NCBI GenBank assembly: GCA_035315685.1
Contig: DATFXR010000103.1
Location: 1-15,726 of the forward strand
Source of the DNA: QHWK01 sp035315685
GTDB taxonomy: Bacteria; Acidobacteriota; Vicinamibacteria; Vicinamibacterales; CAVVIG01
Reading direction: 5' to 3'
DNA: 15,726 bases
Shown here: positions 1 to 6,419 of the stretch, piece by piece
Layout: each line of letters opens with the position of its first letter
How positions within the stretch are numbered: the stretch's first letter is position 1
Made by a program: the position numbers and the translations under genes
Notes under the pieces: model-generated
What the model was told of the DNA's origin: nothing
Databases searched by the model: none
Seen by the model: the letters and a program-made list of their open reading frames with translations, nothing else

Positions 1-737
1 TAGGCGGGCGACGGATCGGCAACGACCGGGTAGCGGCCGTTCGACCAGTTGAACTCGCCGGAGTCGACGACCACGCCGCCGATGCTCGTGCCGTGGCCGC
101 CGATGAACTTCGTCGCCGAGTGCACGACGATGTCGGCGCCCGATTCGATCGGCCGGCACAGGTAGGGCGTCGCGAAGGTGTTGTCGACGATCAACGGAAG
201 CTGGTGTTCGTGCGCGATGGCGGCGACCGCTTCGATGTCGAGCACGTTGCCGCCCGGATTGCCAATCGTCTCGCCGTAGAACGCCTTGGTGTTGGGGCGC
301 ACGGCTGCCTTCCAGGCGTCGAGATCGTCCGGATCGATCCATGTCAACTCGATCGACATCTTGCGGAAGAGGTGCTTCAGCTGGTTGACCGTGCCGCCGT
401 ACAGCGCCGACGAGGATACGACGTGATCGCCGGGCGTCAGCATCGTGAACAGTGCTGCCGCCTGCGCCGCGATGCCGCTGGCGAAGGCGACCGCGCCGCA
501 TCCGCCTTCGAGATTCGCGACGCGCTCCTCGAACACCGCGACCGTCGGGTTCATGATGCGCGAGTAGGTGTTGCCGTACTCCTGCAGGTTGAAGTACGCA
601 GCGGCCGACTCCGGATCCTCGAACACGTAACTCGTCGTCTGATAGATCGGCACCGCGCGGGCGCCGGTATTCGGGTCCGGGCGCTGGCCCGCGTGCACCT
701 GACGCGTTTCAAATCCAAACTGCCTCGACTCTTCCAT
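1..737 (-). CDS. metY: O-acetylhomoserine sulfhydrylase (MetY), 3' part missing
   Basis: PLP-dependent Cys/Met metabolism enzyme that converts O-acetylhomoserine plus sulfide to homocysteine in the cytoplasm. The visible 245 residues carry the family's hallmarks: an N-terminal FETRQVHAGQ segment, the PIYQTTSYVFED stretch, an EYGNTYSRIMNPT motif, and SATKFIGGHG with the PLP-binding Lys at about residue 210. The frame is still open at base 1, just after the NWSNGRYP segment, so the C-terminal domain lies outside the window. The ATG at 737 follows a strong GAGGAGG Shine-Dalgarno (on the minus strand) at good spacing. It lies 50 bp downstream of metX on the same strand, so the two are very likely one operon. 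Use of acetyl- rather than succinyl-homoserine is inferred from the metX neighbour. Cystathionine gamma-synthase is a less likely alternative given the MetY-type N-terminus. Confidence 0.93.
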   Translation of the reverse strand, partial: MEESRQFGFETRQVHAGQRPDPNTGARAVPIYQTTSYVFEDPESAAAYFNLQEYGNTYSRIMNPTVAVFEERVANLEGGCGAVAFASGIAAQAAALFTMLTPGDHVVSSSALYGGTVNQLKHLFRKMSIELTWIDPDDLDAWKAAVRPNTKAFYGETIGNPGGNVLDIEAVAAIAHEHQLPLIVDNTFATPYLCRPIESGADIVVHSATKFIGGHGTSIGGVVVDSGEFNWSNGRYPVVADPSPA

Positions 738-787
738 CGAGCCTGCCTCCTCACGAACACCTGCAGAGCGACCAAGCTCGCGACGCC

Positions 788-1987
788 TCAGCTTCCCAGG
801 AACCGCCGGATCATCGGCGTCTGGCGCGCCTCCTCCAGCAGAAAGCAATCATGCCCGTACGGCGCCTCGATCACGTGCAGCTCGACGTCCCGGCCGTTGG
901 CGCGAAGCGCCGTCGCCAGTTCCTCGGAGCCCGACGGCGGGTAGAGCCAGTCTGAGCTGAACGCGATCAGCAAGGTTCTCGCCGTCACAGTGCGAAGCGC
1001 GTGCGCCAGCCTGCCGCCGCCGTATTGCCGCGCGAGATCGAAATAGGTCAGCGCCCGCGACATATAGAGGTAGGTATTGGCGTCGAAACGTTTCACGAAG
1101 CTGTCTGCCTGGTGACGCAGGTAGCTCTCGACCTCGAACTCCGGTTCGGTCAGCACGTAACGGATGTCATCGGCGAACTGCAGGCGCCGCCCGAACTTGG
1201 CGCCGAGCGAGACGGCGGAGAGATAGGTGATATGTCCGACCATGCGCGCGACGCCCATGCCGGCGTTCGGCGCGCGTCCGGTGCCGTAGTAATGGCCGCC
1301 CTGCCAGTCGGGATCCGACGTGATGGCGTTGCGCGCGATCGCGTTCCACGCCACGCCCTGCGGCTGGAGTGCGTGCGTGCTCGCGATCGGAATGATTGCG
1401 TCCACGTCCTTGCCGTACTGCACCGCCCATTCGAGCGCCTGCATGCCGCCAAGCGATCCGCCGGCGATGGCGGCGAGCCGCGTGATCCCCAGCTCGTTCA
1501 GGAACGCGCGCTCGGCGTACACCATGTCGGCGACGGTGATGACAGGAAAGGTCGAACCGTAGGGATGGCCGGTCGCCGGATCGATAGACGAGGGCCCGGT
1601 GGTGCCGCGACACCCGCCCAGCAGATTCGTGCTGACGACGAAGAAGCGATCGGTGTCGAATGCCTTGCCGGGACCGATCATGCCGTCCCACCAGCCGAGA
1701 CCCTGGCCACGCCCGGCGTCACGCTCGTCGGCACGGAACCCGTCTCTCGTGCTGCCCGCGACTGGCCCGGTGGTGTATCCGGCAGCGTGCGCATCGCCGC
1801 TGAGCGCGTGGCAGACCAGAATCACGTTGTCCCGCGCCGGCGACAGCGTTCCGTAGGTTTCATAAGCGATCCGGATCGGATGCAGCGCGCGCCCGCAATC
1901 GAGCGCCAGCGGCTTCGGCAAATCGAGGAACTGCGTCTCGACCGTGCCGACGGAGCCGGCAGTCGCATTCGACGCGTGCGTGGTCAT
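788..1987 (-). CDS. metX: Homoserine O-acetyltransferase (MetX)
   Basis: Alpha/beta-hydrolase-fold acyltransferase that activates L-homoserine, normally with acetyl-CoA, as the first committed step to methionine. From the ATG at 1987 the protein has 399 residues, normal for the family. Visible motifs are ETQFL near the N-terminus, NVILVCHALSGDAHAAG, NLLGGCRGTTGPSS, and the nucleophile elbow GGSLGGMQALEW. The likely catalytic triad is Ser178, Asp346 (SSDWLYPP) and His379 (YGHDCFLLE). Start choice is uncertain: an in-frame ATG at 1999 and a TTG at 2032 also exist. I prefer 1987 because a TATGAT box at 1995-2000 (minus strand) would start transcription almost at this ATG, and residues conserved in the family begin after it. 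Acetyl versus succinyl specificity cannot be proved by eye. The gene is divergent from the osmC-like gene and heads the metX-metY pair. Confidence 0.93.
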   Translation of the reverse strand: MTTHASNATAGSVGTVETQFLDLPKPLALDCGRALHPIRIAYETYGTLSPARDNVILVCHALSGDAHAAGYTTGPVAGSTRDGFRADERDAGRGQGLGWWDGMIGPGKAFDTDRFFVVSTNLLGGCRGTTGPSSIDPATGHPYGSTFPVITVADMVYAERAFLNELGITRLAAIAGGSLGGMQALEWAVQYGKDVDAIIPIASTHALQPQGVAWNAIARNAITSDPDWQGGHYYGTGRAPNAGMGVARMVGHITYLSAVSLGAKFGRRLQFADDIRYVLTEPEFEVESYLRHQADSFVKRFDANTYLYMSRALTYFDLARQYGGGRLAHALRTVTARTLLIAFSSDWLYPPSGSEELATALRANGRDVELHVIEAPYGHDCFLLEEARQTPMIRRFLGS

Positions 1988-1994
1988 AGGATCG

Positions 1995-2027
1995 ATCATA
2001 TCCCGGCGCGTTGCGCCGATGTATGAT
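1995..2027. promoter_or_regulatory. Candidate divergent promoter region, metX / osmC-like
   Basis: In the 94-bp gap between the divergent starts there are two TATGAT boxes, each one mismatch from the consensus -10. One is on the minus strand at 1995-2000, facing metX; the other is on the plus strand at 2022-2027, facing the OsmC-like gene. Neither has a convincing -35 hexamer at 16-18 bp. I see no SAM riboswitch; the metX side has essentially no leader in which one could fit. These are weak calls based on the -10 boxes alone. Confidence 0.3.
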
Positions 2028-2081
2028 GCCAAACTTCCGCAGACTCACACGATCGATCAACCGTCATCGAAGGAGCGTACG

Positions 2082-2636
2082 ATGTCAACGACGAGTGTCA
2101 ACAACGGCGTCAATGTCGGGGCGCTGCTGGCCGCGCGGGAAGCGTTGAAGAGCACGCCGGAGGCCGCGAAGTTCACGTGGCGCGCCTCCTGCAAGTGGAA
2201 GAACGGCACGCACAGCGTCTCGACGGTGGCAGGCTTCCATGGTCTCGGTCAGGAGAACAAGCACAAGACCGAGTTCGCGTTCGAAGCCGATCATCCCGAG
2301 GTCTTCGCGTCCGAGGATCTCGGCGCGACACCGGTCGAACTCGTCCTGTGCGGCCTCGCCAGCTGCCTGACCGCCGGCGTCGCAGCGGTGGCGCAGAACC
2401 GCGGCATTCAGCTGCGCTCGGTCGAAGCAAAGCTCGAAGGATCGATGGACATCCAGGGCATCCTCGGCATCGACAGCGACGTGCGCAACGGCTACGACAA
2501 CATCAAGGTCACCTTCAACATCGACGCCGACGCGTCGAAGGCCGACCTCGAGGCGCTCGTCGCGCAGTCGCAGAAGCGCTCGGCCGTCTACGACATCGTC
2601 ACCAATCCGACGAACGTCACCGTCGAAGTTGTCTAA
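2082..2636 (+). CDS. OsmC-family protein
   Basis: 184-residue OsmC/Ohr-fold protein. The family includes thiol peroxidases that reduce organic hydroperoxides. The conserved core helix is seen as TPVELVLCGLASCLTAGVA, with Cys90 and Cys95; Cys95 aligns with the first catalytic Cys of OsmC. The stretch that holds the second Cys in classical OsmC reads KRSAVYDIVTNP here, with Ser167 in the Cys position, as in a large subgroup of OsmC-like proteins of unclear activity. Peroxidase function should therefore not be assumed. The ATG at 2082 is preceded by AAGGAG at 2070-2075 with 6-nt spacing, which selects this start over the upstream in-frame codons. A monooxygenase-like gene follows after 36 bp and may be cotranscribed. 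Confidence 0.88.
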   Translation: MSTTSVNNGVNVGALLAAREALKSTPEAAKFTWRASCKWKNGTHSVSTVAGFHGLGQENKHKTEFAFEADHPEVFASEDLGATPVELVLCGLASCLTAGVAAVAQNRGIQLRSVEAKLEGSMDIQGILGIDSDVRNGYDNIKVTFNIDADASKADLEALVAQSQKRSAVYDIVTNPTNVTVEVV

Positions 2637-2672
2637 CGCCACGGAGTTCCGTACCGCGTTCGCGCGTTCATC

Positions 2673-3965
2673 GTGAGCGCATTTGAACAGGTCACGACGG
2701 TCGTCGTCGGCGCCGGCCATGCGGGACTGGCGGCCAGCCGCTGTCTCACGGAGCGCTCGATCGATCACGTCGTCCTCGAGCGCGGCGAGGTCGCGAACTC
2801 CTGGCGGCGCGAGCGCTGGGACTCGCTGCGGCTGCTGACGCCGAACTGGCAGAGCCGGCTGCCCGGTTATTGCTACGACGGCGCCGATCCCGACGGCTTC
2901 ATGACGATGAGCGAGGTGATCGCGTTCATCGCGCGCTTTGCCAGCGTCGCCAACGCGCCGGTCCGCACGCAGACGACCGTCACGTCGGTCCGCCGGACGG
3001 ACGCCGGCTACGAAGTCGCGACGGCGACTGGTCATCTCCGCTGCCGCAGCGTGATGCTGGCGAGCGGCGCCTGCAACGTGTCGAGCGTGCCGCCGCTTCG
3101 ACAGGGGGTGCCGGCGTCGATCGAGTGCGTCACCCCGTTCGAGTACCGCAATCCGACGCAGCTTCCAGACGGCGGCGTGCTGATCGTCGGCGCGTCCGCC
3201 ACCGGCGTCCAGCTCGCGGACGAGATCCATCACTCCGGCCGCCCGGTGACGCTCGCCGTCGGCGAGCACGTGCGGCTGCCGCGCACGTATCGCGACCGCG
3301 ACGTGCTGTGGTGGATGGACGCGTCCGCTGTCTGGAATCAGCGCTACGACGAAATCGACGATCTCACGCGCGCGCGGCGATTGCCGTCGCCGCAGCTGGT
3401 CGGCACGCCGGAGCGCAGGACGCTCGATCTCAACGCGCTCGGCGCGGCCGGCGTCGAGATCGTCGGCCGCCTCGCCGCCGTGCGTGACGGGCGCGCGCAG
3501 TTCTCGGGTGGGCTGCGCAACCAGTTCGCCCTCGCGGACCTGAAAATGAACCGTCTGCTCGACACGTTCGACGAGTGGGCTCGTGATCGCGGACGCGATG
3601 GAGAGGTCGGCTCTCATGAGCGCTTCGAGCCGACGCGGGCGCCGTCAGCGCCTCGATTGCAGCTCGATCTGCGGAGCGGCGAGATCCGATCGATCGTCTG
3701 GGCGACGGGATTTCGGCCCGATTACAGCTGGCTCGACGTGCCCGTGCTCGATCGCAAGGGGAACCTGCGCCACGACGGCGGCGTGGTCGACGCCCCGGGA
3801 CTGTACGCGCTCGGGCTGCCGGTCCTGCGCCGGCGCAAATCGAGCTTCATCCACGGCGTCGAAGACGATGCGCGCGAGCTCGTCGAGCATCTCGAGCGCT
3901 ATCTCGCAAATGGGGCAGGCCGCGACGCCAGGGGCCGGGGGCTACGGCTGGGGGCTAGGGGCTAG
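2673..3965 (+). CDS. Flavin-containing monooxygenase-like FAD/NAD(P)H oxidoreductase (CzcO/FMO type)
   Basis: 430-residue two-dinucleotide-binding flavoprotein. The N-terminal FAD-binding Rossmann motif is VVVGAGHAGLAAS (glycines 13, 15 and 18). The second, NAD(P)H-binding motif is VLIVGASATGVQLADE (Gly173 to Gly178). The ATG motif near the C-terminus of the FAD domain reads VWATGFRPDYSWL at about 343-354. This layout fits CzcO-like and class B monooxygenase-like proteins; the substrate cannot be deduced. The start is a GTG at 2673 with no clear Shine-Dalgarno; it follows the OsmC-like gene by 36 bp, so translation may depend on upstream read-through. The last dozen or so residues (Gly/Arg-rich, after about residue 416) are encoded by a GGGGCTA tandem repeat, which also supplies the TAG stop, so the native C-terminus was probably extended by repeat insertion. 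Confidence 0.85.
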   Translation: MSAFEQVTTVVVGAGHAGLAASRCLTERSIDHVVLERGEVANSWRRERWDSLRLLTPNWQSRLPGYCYDGADPDGFMTMSEVIAFIARFASVANAPVRTQTTVTSVRRTDAGYEVATATGHLRCRSVMLASGACNVSSVPPLRQGVPASIECVTPFEYRNPTQLPDGGVLIVGASATGVQLADEIHHSGRPVTLAVGEHVRLPRTYRDRDVLWWMDASAVWNQRYDEIDDLTRARRLPSPQLVGTPERRTLDLNALGAAGVEIVGRLAAVRDGRAQFSGGLRNQFALADLKMNRLLDTFDEWARDRGRDGEVGSHERFEPTRAPSAPRLQLDLRSGEIRSIVWATGFRPDYSWLDVPVLDRKGNLRHDGGVVDAPGLYALGLPVLRRRKSSFIHGVEDDARELVEHLERYLANGAGRDARGRGLRLGARG

Positions 3966-3970
3966 GGGCC
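3938..3970. repeat. Short tandem heptanucleotide repeat (GGGGCTA-like)
   Basis: GGGGCTA occurs at 3938-3944, 3951-3957 and 3958-3964, followed by a partial GGGGCC. It overlaps the 3' end of the monooxygenase-like gene and provides its stop codon. It resembles the short tandemly repeated heptamers known from filamentous cyanobacteria and seen in other GC-rich genomes; no function is evident. Confidence 0.6.
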
Positions 3971-3992
3971 AGCTGCAATCGCGTCCGGTAGT

Positions 3993-4010
3993 GTCCGGCT
4001 TTAGCCGGAC
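3993..4010. repeat. GC-rich palindrome, probable dispersed repeat element
   Basis: GTCCGGCT-TT-AGCCGGAC is a perfect 8-bp inverted repeat around TT, able to form a 7-bp stem with a TTTA loop. There is no T-run after it, so it is not a typical intrinsic terminator. The flanking DNA, about 3981-4065, looks like part of a larger degenerate element. From memory, near-identical palindromes are scattered through Vicinamibacteria-like genomes; this was not checked by search. Confidence 0.55.
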
Positions 4011-4082
4011 CGTTCGCTCAGCGGCGCTGCGATCACACGCTCGGCTAAGGCTTTCGCGCTACGTACCACCGTGCTGCGGGGA

Positions 4083-4088
4083 TATAAT
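4083..4088 (+). promoter_or_regulatory. Candidate -10 box for the PEGA-domain gene
   Basis: A perfect TATAAT stands out in GC-rich DNA 41 bp before the ATG at 4129. It would give a leader of roughly 35 nt containing the GGAGAG ribosome-binding site at 4117-4122. No good -35 hexamer is visible at 16-18 bp upstream. The box contains the ATG at 4087, which argues against that codon as the translation start. Confidence 0.4.
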
Positions 4089-4128
4089 GAAGCCGCCAGC
4101 CCGCCTTCGCCTGTCCGGAGAGTCGCTC

Positions 4129-5214
4129 ATGGGTCTCTCGAAACGGGTCATCACAGCAGTAGCAACAATTGGTGTGCTCGCGCTCTGCGCGGCGCCTGTG
4201 TCTGCGCAACGCGGTGGCGGCGGCATGCGCGGCGGCGGCAGCATGCGAGCCGGCGGCGGCATGCGAGCCGGCGGCGGCACGCGAGCCGGCGGCGTCGTTC
4301 GAGGTGTTCCGCGCGGAGGCGGCGGATCCTTCGGCGCGCCTCGACAGGTGTTCGCGCCACGCACGACGTTTGGTCCGCGCATGGCGCCGGCTCGGGTCGC
4401 GCCGTCATTTGGCGCCGCCCGCTTCAACGGCGCGCGCGTGGCGGTACCGCGCACCGTCGTCCCCGCCGCGCGCCCGGCATTCGCGGCTCGCGGCGTGGTC
4501 GCCACGCGAGGGGCCGTCGTGACGCCTCGAGGGTTCGTGGCGGCGCGGGGCGTTGCGGTCGCACCTCGGAGTGTCGTCGCGGTCCGCGGCTTCGCGCCGC
4601 ACGTCATCGGACCGCGCGTCGTCGTCGCGCCGCATCACTTCGTGCACCCGTTCTACGCGTTCCGGCCGCACTTCAGCGTCGGCTTCGGTTTGTGGATGGG
4701 ATACCCAGTCGCGTACCCGTACTACTACCCGTACGCGTACTCGTACCCGTACCCGTATCCATATCCATATCCATATCCATATCCGTACGCCACGACGTAT
4801 CCGTACCCGTATCCGTACTCGACCTACGGTTATCAGAGTCCGTCGTACGATGATTCGGGCAGGGCGTATCCGACGCCGTCGTACCCGCAGTCGTCTTACC
4901 CGACGACGAACTACCCGTCGCGGACGTACCCGGCGCAGGGCTATCCGGCGAACGAGTCGATCGAGCTGCAGCCTGGGCAGGACCTCGGCGGTGTGAGCTT
5001 CGAGATCACGCCGAACACGGCGACCGTGAACGTGGATGGCTCGGACGTCGGCACCGTCGCGGAGTTCTCGCCAACGACGATGCCGCTGACGCTCGCGCCA
5101 GGGCGGCATCACATCGAAATCCGCGCGGCTGGCTATCAGACGATGGCGTTCGATGCGGAGATCATGGTGAGACAGGTGATCCCGTATCGCGGCGAGATGC
5201 AGCCGCAGCGATAG
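4129..5214 (+). CDS. Secreted Gly/Arg- and Tyr/Pro-rich protein with C-terminal PEGA domain
   Basis: 361-residue exported protein. Residues 1-27 form a clear signal peptide: basic MGLSKR, then a hydrophobic core, then an APVSAQ cleavage region. After it come a Gly/Arg-rich region with four 6-residue repeats (33-56), a long Ala/Arg/Val-rich basic segment, and a Tyr/Pro-rich segment (about 190-270) with seven YP dipeptides in a row at 206-219. Residues about 285-355 (ELQPGQDLGG onward) are a PEGA domain, with TATVNVDGSDVGT and LAPGRHHIEIRAAGYQ. PEGA domains are common on bacterial surface or periplasmic proteins. A cell-envelope or extracellular role is inferred; no enzyme motif is seen. The ATG at 4129 has GGAGAG 6 nt upstream. 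The frame stays open far upstream (to 3583), but that part overlaps the previous gene and is not credible coding. Confidence 0.82.
   Translation: MGLSKRVITAVATIGVLALCAAPVSAQRGGGGMRGGGSMRAGGGMRAGGGTRAGGVVRGVPRGGGGSFGAPRQVFAPRTTFGPRMAPARVAPSFGAARFNGARVAVPRTVVPAARPAFAARGVVATRGAVVTPRGFVAARGVAVAPRSVVAVRGFAPHVIGPRVVVAPHHFVHPFYAFRPHFSVGFGLWMGYPVAYPYYYPYAYSYPYPYPYPYPYPYPYATTYPYPYPYSTYGYQSPSYDDSGRAYPTPSYPQSSYPTTNYPSRTYPAQGYPANESIELQPGQDLGGVSFEITPNTATVNVDGSDVGTVAEFSPTTMPLTLAPGRHHIEIRAAGYQTMAFDAEIMVRQVIPYRGEMQPQR
4225..4296 (+). repeat. Four in-frame 18-bp tandem repeats inside the PEGA-domain gene
   Basis: Units start at 4225, 4243, 4261 and 4279 with consensus ATGCGAGCCGGCGGCGGC, encoding MRAGGG-type hexapeptides. 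The second and third copies are identical, suggesting recent expansion by slippage or unequal recombination. Confidence 0.85.
4744..4785 (+). repeat. Seven in-frame hexanucleotide repeats (TAYCCR), poly-Tyr-Pro tract
   Basis: Seven consecutive hexamers: two TACCCG, four identical TATCCA, one TATCCG. Each encodes Tyr-Pro. The four identical copies in a row use a different codon pair from the surrounding Tyr-Pro codons, a sign of slipped-strand expansion. Copy changes would preserve the frame and alter the tract length. Confidence 0.88.
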
Positions 5215-5250
5215 CGAACTGTCCACATCGAGGCAGTCCCGCCGTGGGTT

Positions 5251-5316
5251 GCCACGAAATCACGAAGACACGAAGATCAATCAATGGTTTTCTTCGTGAC
5301 TTCGTGTCTTCGTGGC
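5251..5316. repeat. Long imperfect inverted repeat (CACGAAGA type) between convergent genes
   Basis: Arms at 5251-5276 and 5291-5316 pair over 26 positions with 3 mismatches around a 14-nt loop. Each arm is itself built of short direct repeats, CACGAAG(A/T). It fills most of the 151-bp gap between the convergent genes ending at 5214 and 5366. It could fold in transcripts from either side and serve as a bidirectional 3' end, although no T-run is attached. A related degraded single arm is at 11759-11799. Confidence 0.75.
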
Positions 5317-5365
5317 TGGATCCCTCGTTCTGGTTCGGGCAGTGCGTGCGCCGTACGGGGGTCGA

Positions 5366-6202
5366 CTACCGCGATCCCTTCGCCGGCGCGGGACTCTTCG
5401 GCCACGCCGGGCTGGCCAGCTCGATTCGCCAGACATCGCCGCCGAGGAAGAACGGCTGCTCGGCTTTGACGAAGGCCGGCGTGTCGCCGCCGAGAATCCA
5501 GACGTGGGAATCGGGCGGCTGTTTGCCCACCAGCGGTGCAATCAACCCCGACAATCCGCCGATGTCCACGTGCACGATGTAGTGCGTCGCCTTTCGTCCG
5601 GTGACGCCGGTCGAGAACGGCTCCTCACCCGCTGACGAGATCTCCAGCTTGACGAGACGCGGCTTCGGTGTCGCGGCAACCATCCCGACTGATTTCGGCG
5701 GCGCGTCCGGCCGCGCGTTCTTGAGCAGCGTCATGATCAATCCGTTCGCAAGATCCAGCGGCAGCTTCATCTGCTCGGAGACGACCTTCTGTTCACCCCT
5801 GTCTTCGGTGTACTGGACAATCACCTGCCCGCTCGACGCGTCAATCCTCATGTCGACCGGCTTCGGAAACGACGGTCCCTTCTGGACGAGATGATCGCTG
5901 ATCAATCGGAACTCCTGCCGCTGCGAGTACACGGCAGTCTCGTCGTGCAGCGACCCATCCTTGAAGTGGAAGACGAGCCGGCTCGTCACTCGGTTGCCGA
6001 CGGCCGACTGCAGCAGGTCGCCGTCCGCCAGCAGGGTTCCGTCGAGATTTTTCAGGGTGAGAAACCCGTGGACGAGACCTTCGGTGCGGCGCACTCGAAC
6101 CGGCTCGCCACCCACGACCGCTGCCTCGACGATGATCACCGTCAACAGCGCAGCGAGGAATCTGGAGGGCATGTACAACAATTTGGGCGGCAACACGCTC
6201 AT
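5366..6202 (-). CDS. Exported protein of unknown function
   Basis: 278-residue protein that I do not recognise as a named family. A hydrophobic N-terminal stretch (FLAALLTVIIVEAAVV, residues 15-30) indicates a signal peptide or anchor. The rest is soluble and looks beta-rich, with alternating hydrophobic and polar residues, e.g. TSRLVFHFKDGSLHDETAVY and GQVIVQYTED, and a Pro/Lys-rich C-terminus. No catalytic motif is visible, and there are no cysteines in the mature part. The ATG at 6202 has an AGGA about 9 nt upstream. An in-frame ATG at 6172 (MPSRFLAALL...) would give a shorter, more typical signal peptide but lacks a Shine-Dalgarno. It is convergent with the PEGA-domain gene and divergent from the ferritin-like gene, so it is probably monocistronic. 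The 217-bp divergent gap upstream (6203-6419) shows no clear promoter hexamers. Confidence 0.72.
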   Translation of the reverse strand: MSVLPPKLLYMPSRFLAALLTVIIVEAAVVGGEPVRVRRTEGLVHGFLTLKNLDGTLLADGDLLQSAVGNRVTSRLVFHFKDGSLHDETAVYSQRQEFRLISDHLVQKGPSFPKPVDMRIDASSGQVIVQYTEDRGEQKVVSEQMKLPLDLANGLIMTLLKNARPDAPPKSVGMVAATPKPRLVKLEISSAGEEPFSTGVTGRKATHYIVHVDIGGLSGLIAPLVGKQPPDSHVWILGGDTPAFVKAEQPFFLGGDVWRIELASPAWPKSPAPAKGSR

Positions 6203-6419
6203 GGGCCACGGTCCTGCTGCAGTCGTCGCAAGCGCAGTACCAGATCGCGATGATCCGGTCGAGCTCCGCCCAGCCCGTGTTGCACGCGATCGCCACGAGA
6301 GCGCTCACTGTACTGATTCGCATCGGCGTCGTCCGTCGAGCTGGATGACCGGCACAATTTCATTCGTCGTCTCGTCGCACGCCGCAGCAGATCGCGTTAC
6401 CCTTTTATGGAGTGTCGGC

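Noticed and set aside
1988..2081. SAM riboswitch upstream of metX
   Set aside because: The divergent gap is only 94 bp and the metX side has almost no leader; no riboswitch-like paired elements are visible.
2085..3617. 510-codon open frame on the minus strand
   Set aside because: It is antisense to the OsmC-like and monooxygenase-like genes, which have clear family motifs. Its translation is Arg/Asp/Val-rich with no recognisable domain, typical of antisense frames in GC-rich DNA.
3993..4010. Palindrome considered as an intrinsic terminator for the monooxygenase-like gene
   Set aside because: There is no T-run on the 3' side of the stem on either strand; a dispersed repeat is a better explanation.
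3583..4128. Upstream extension of the PEGA-domain reading frame
   Set aside because: The frame is open but overlaps the monooxygenase-like gene and a repeat-filled spacer. The signal peptide, ribosome-binding site and TATAAT box all place the start at 4129.
4225..4296. Regular 18-bp repeats considered as a CRISPR-like array
   Set aside because: The units are contiguous with no spacers, are in frame and encode MRAGGG peptides inside a gene.
5251..5316. Inverted repeat considered as the ends of an insertion sequence
   Set aside because: The arms are only 14 nt apart, with no transposase or target-site duplication, so it is a hairpin-type repeat rather than an IS.
5961..6419. Upstream extension of the ferritin-like reading frame
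   Set aside because: It is antisense to the exported unknown protein and shows no domain. The ATG at 6420 has a ribosome-binding site and begins the helical domain.
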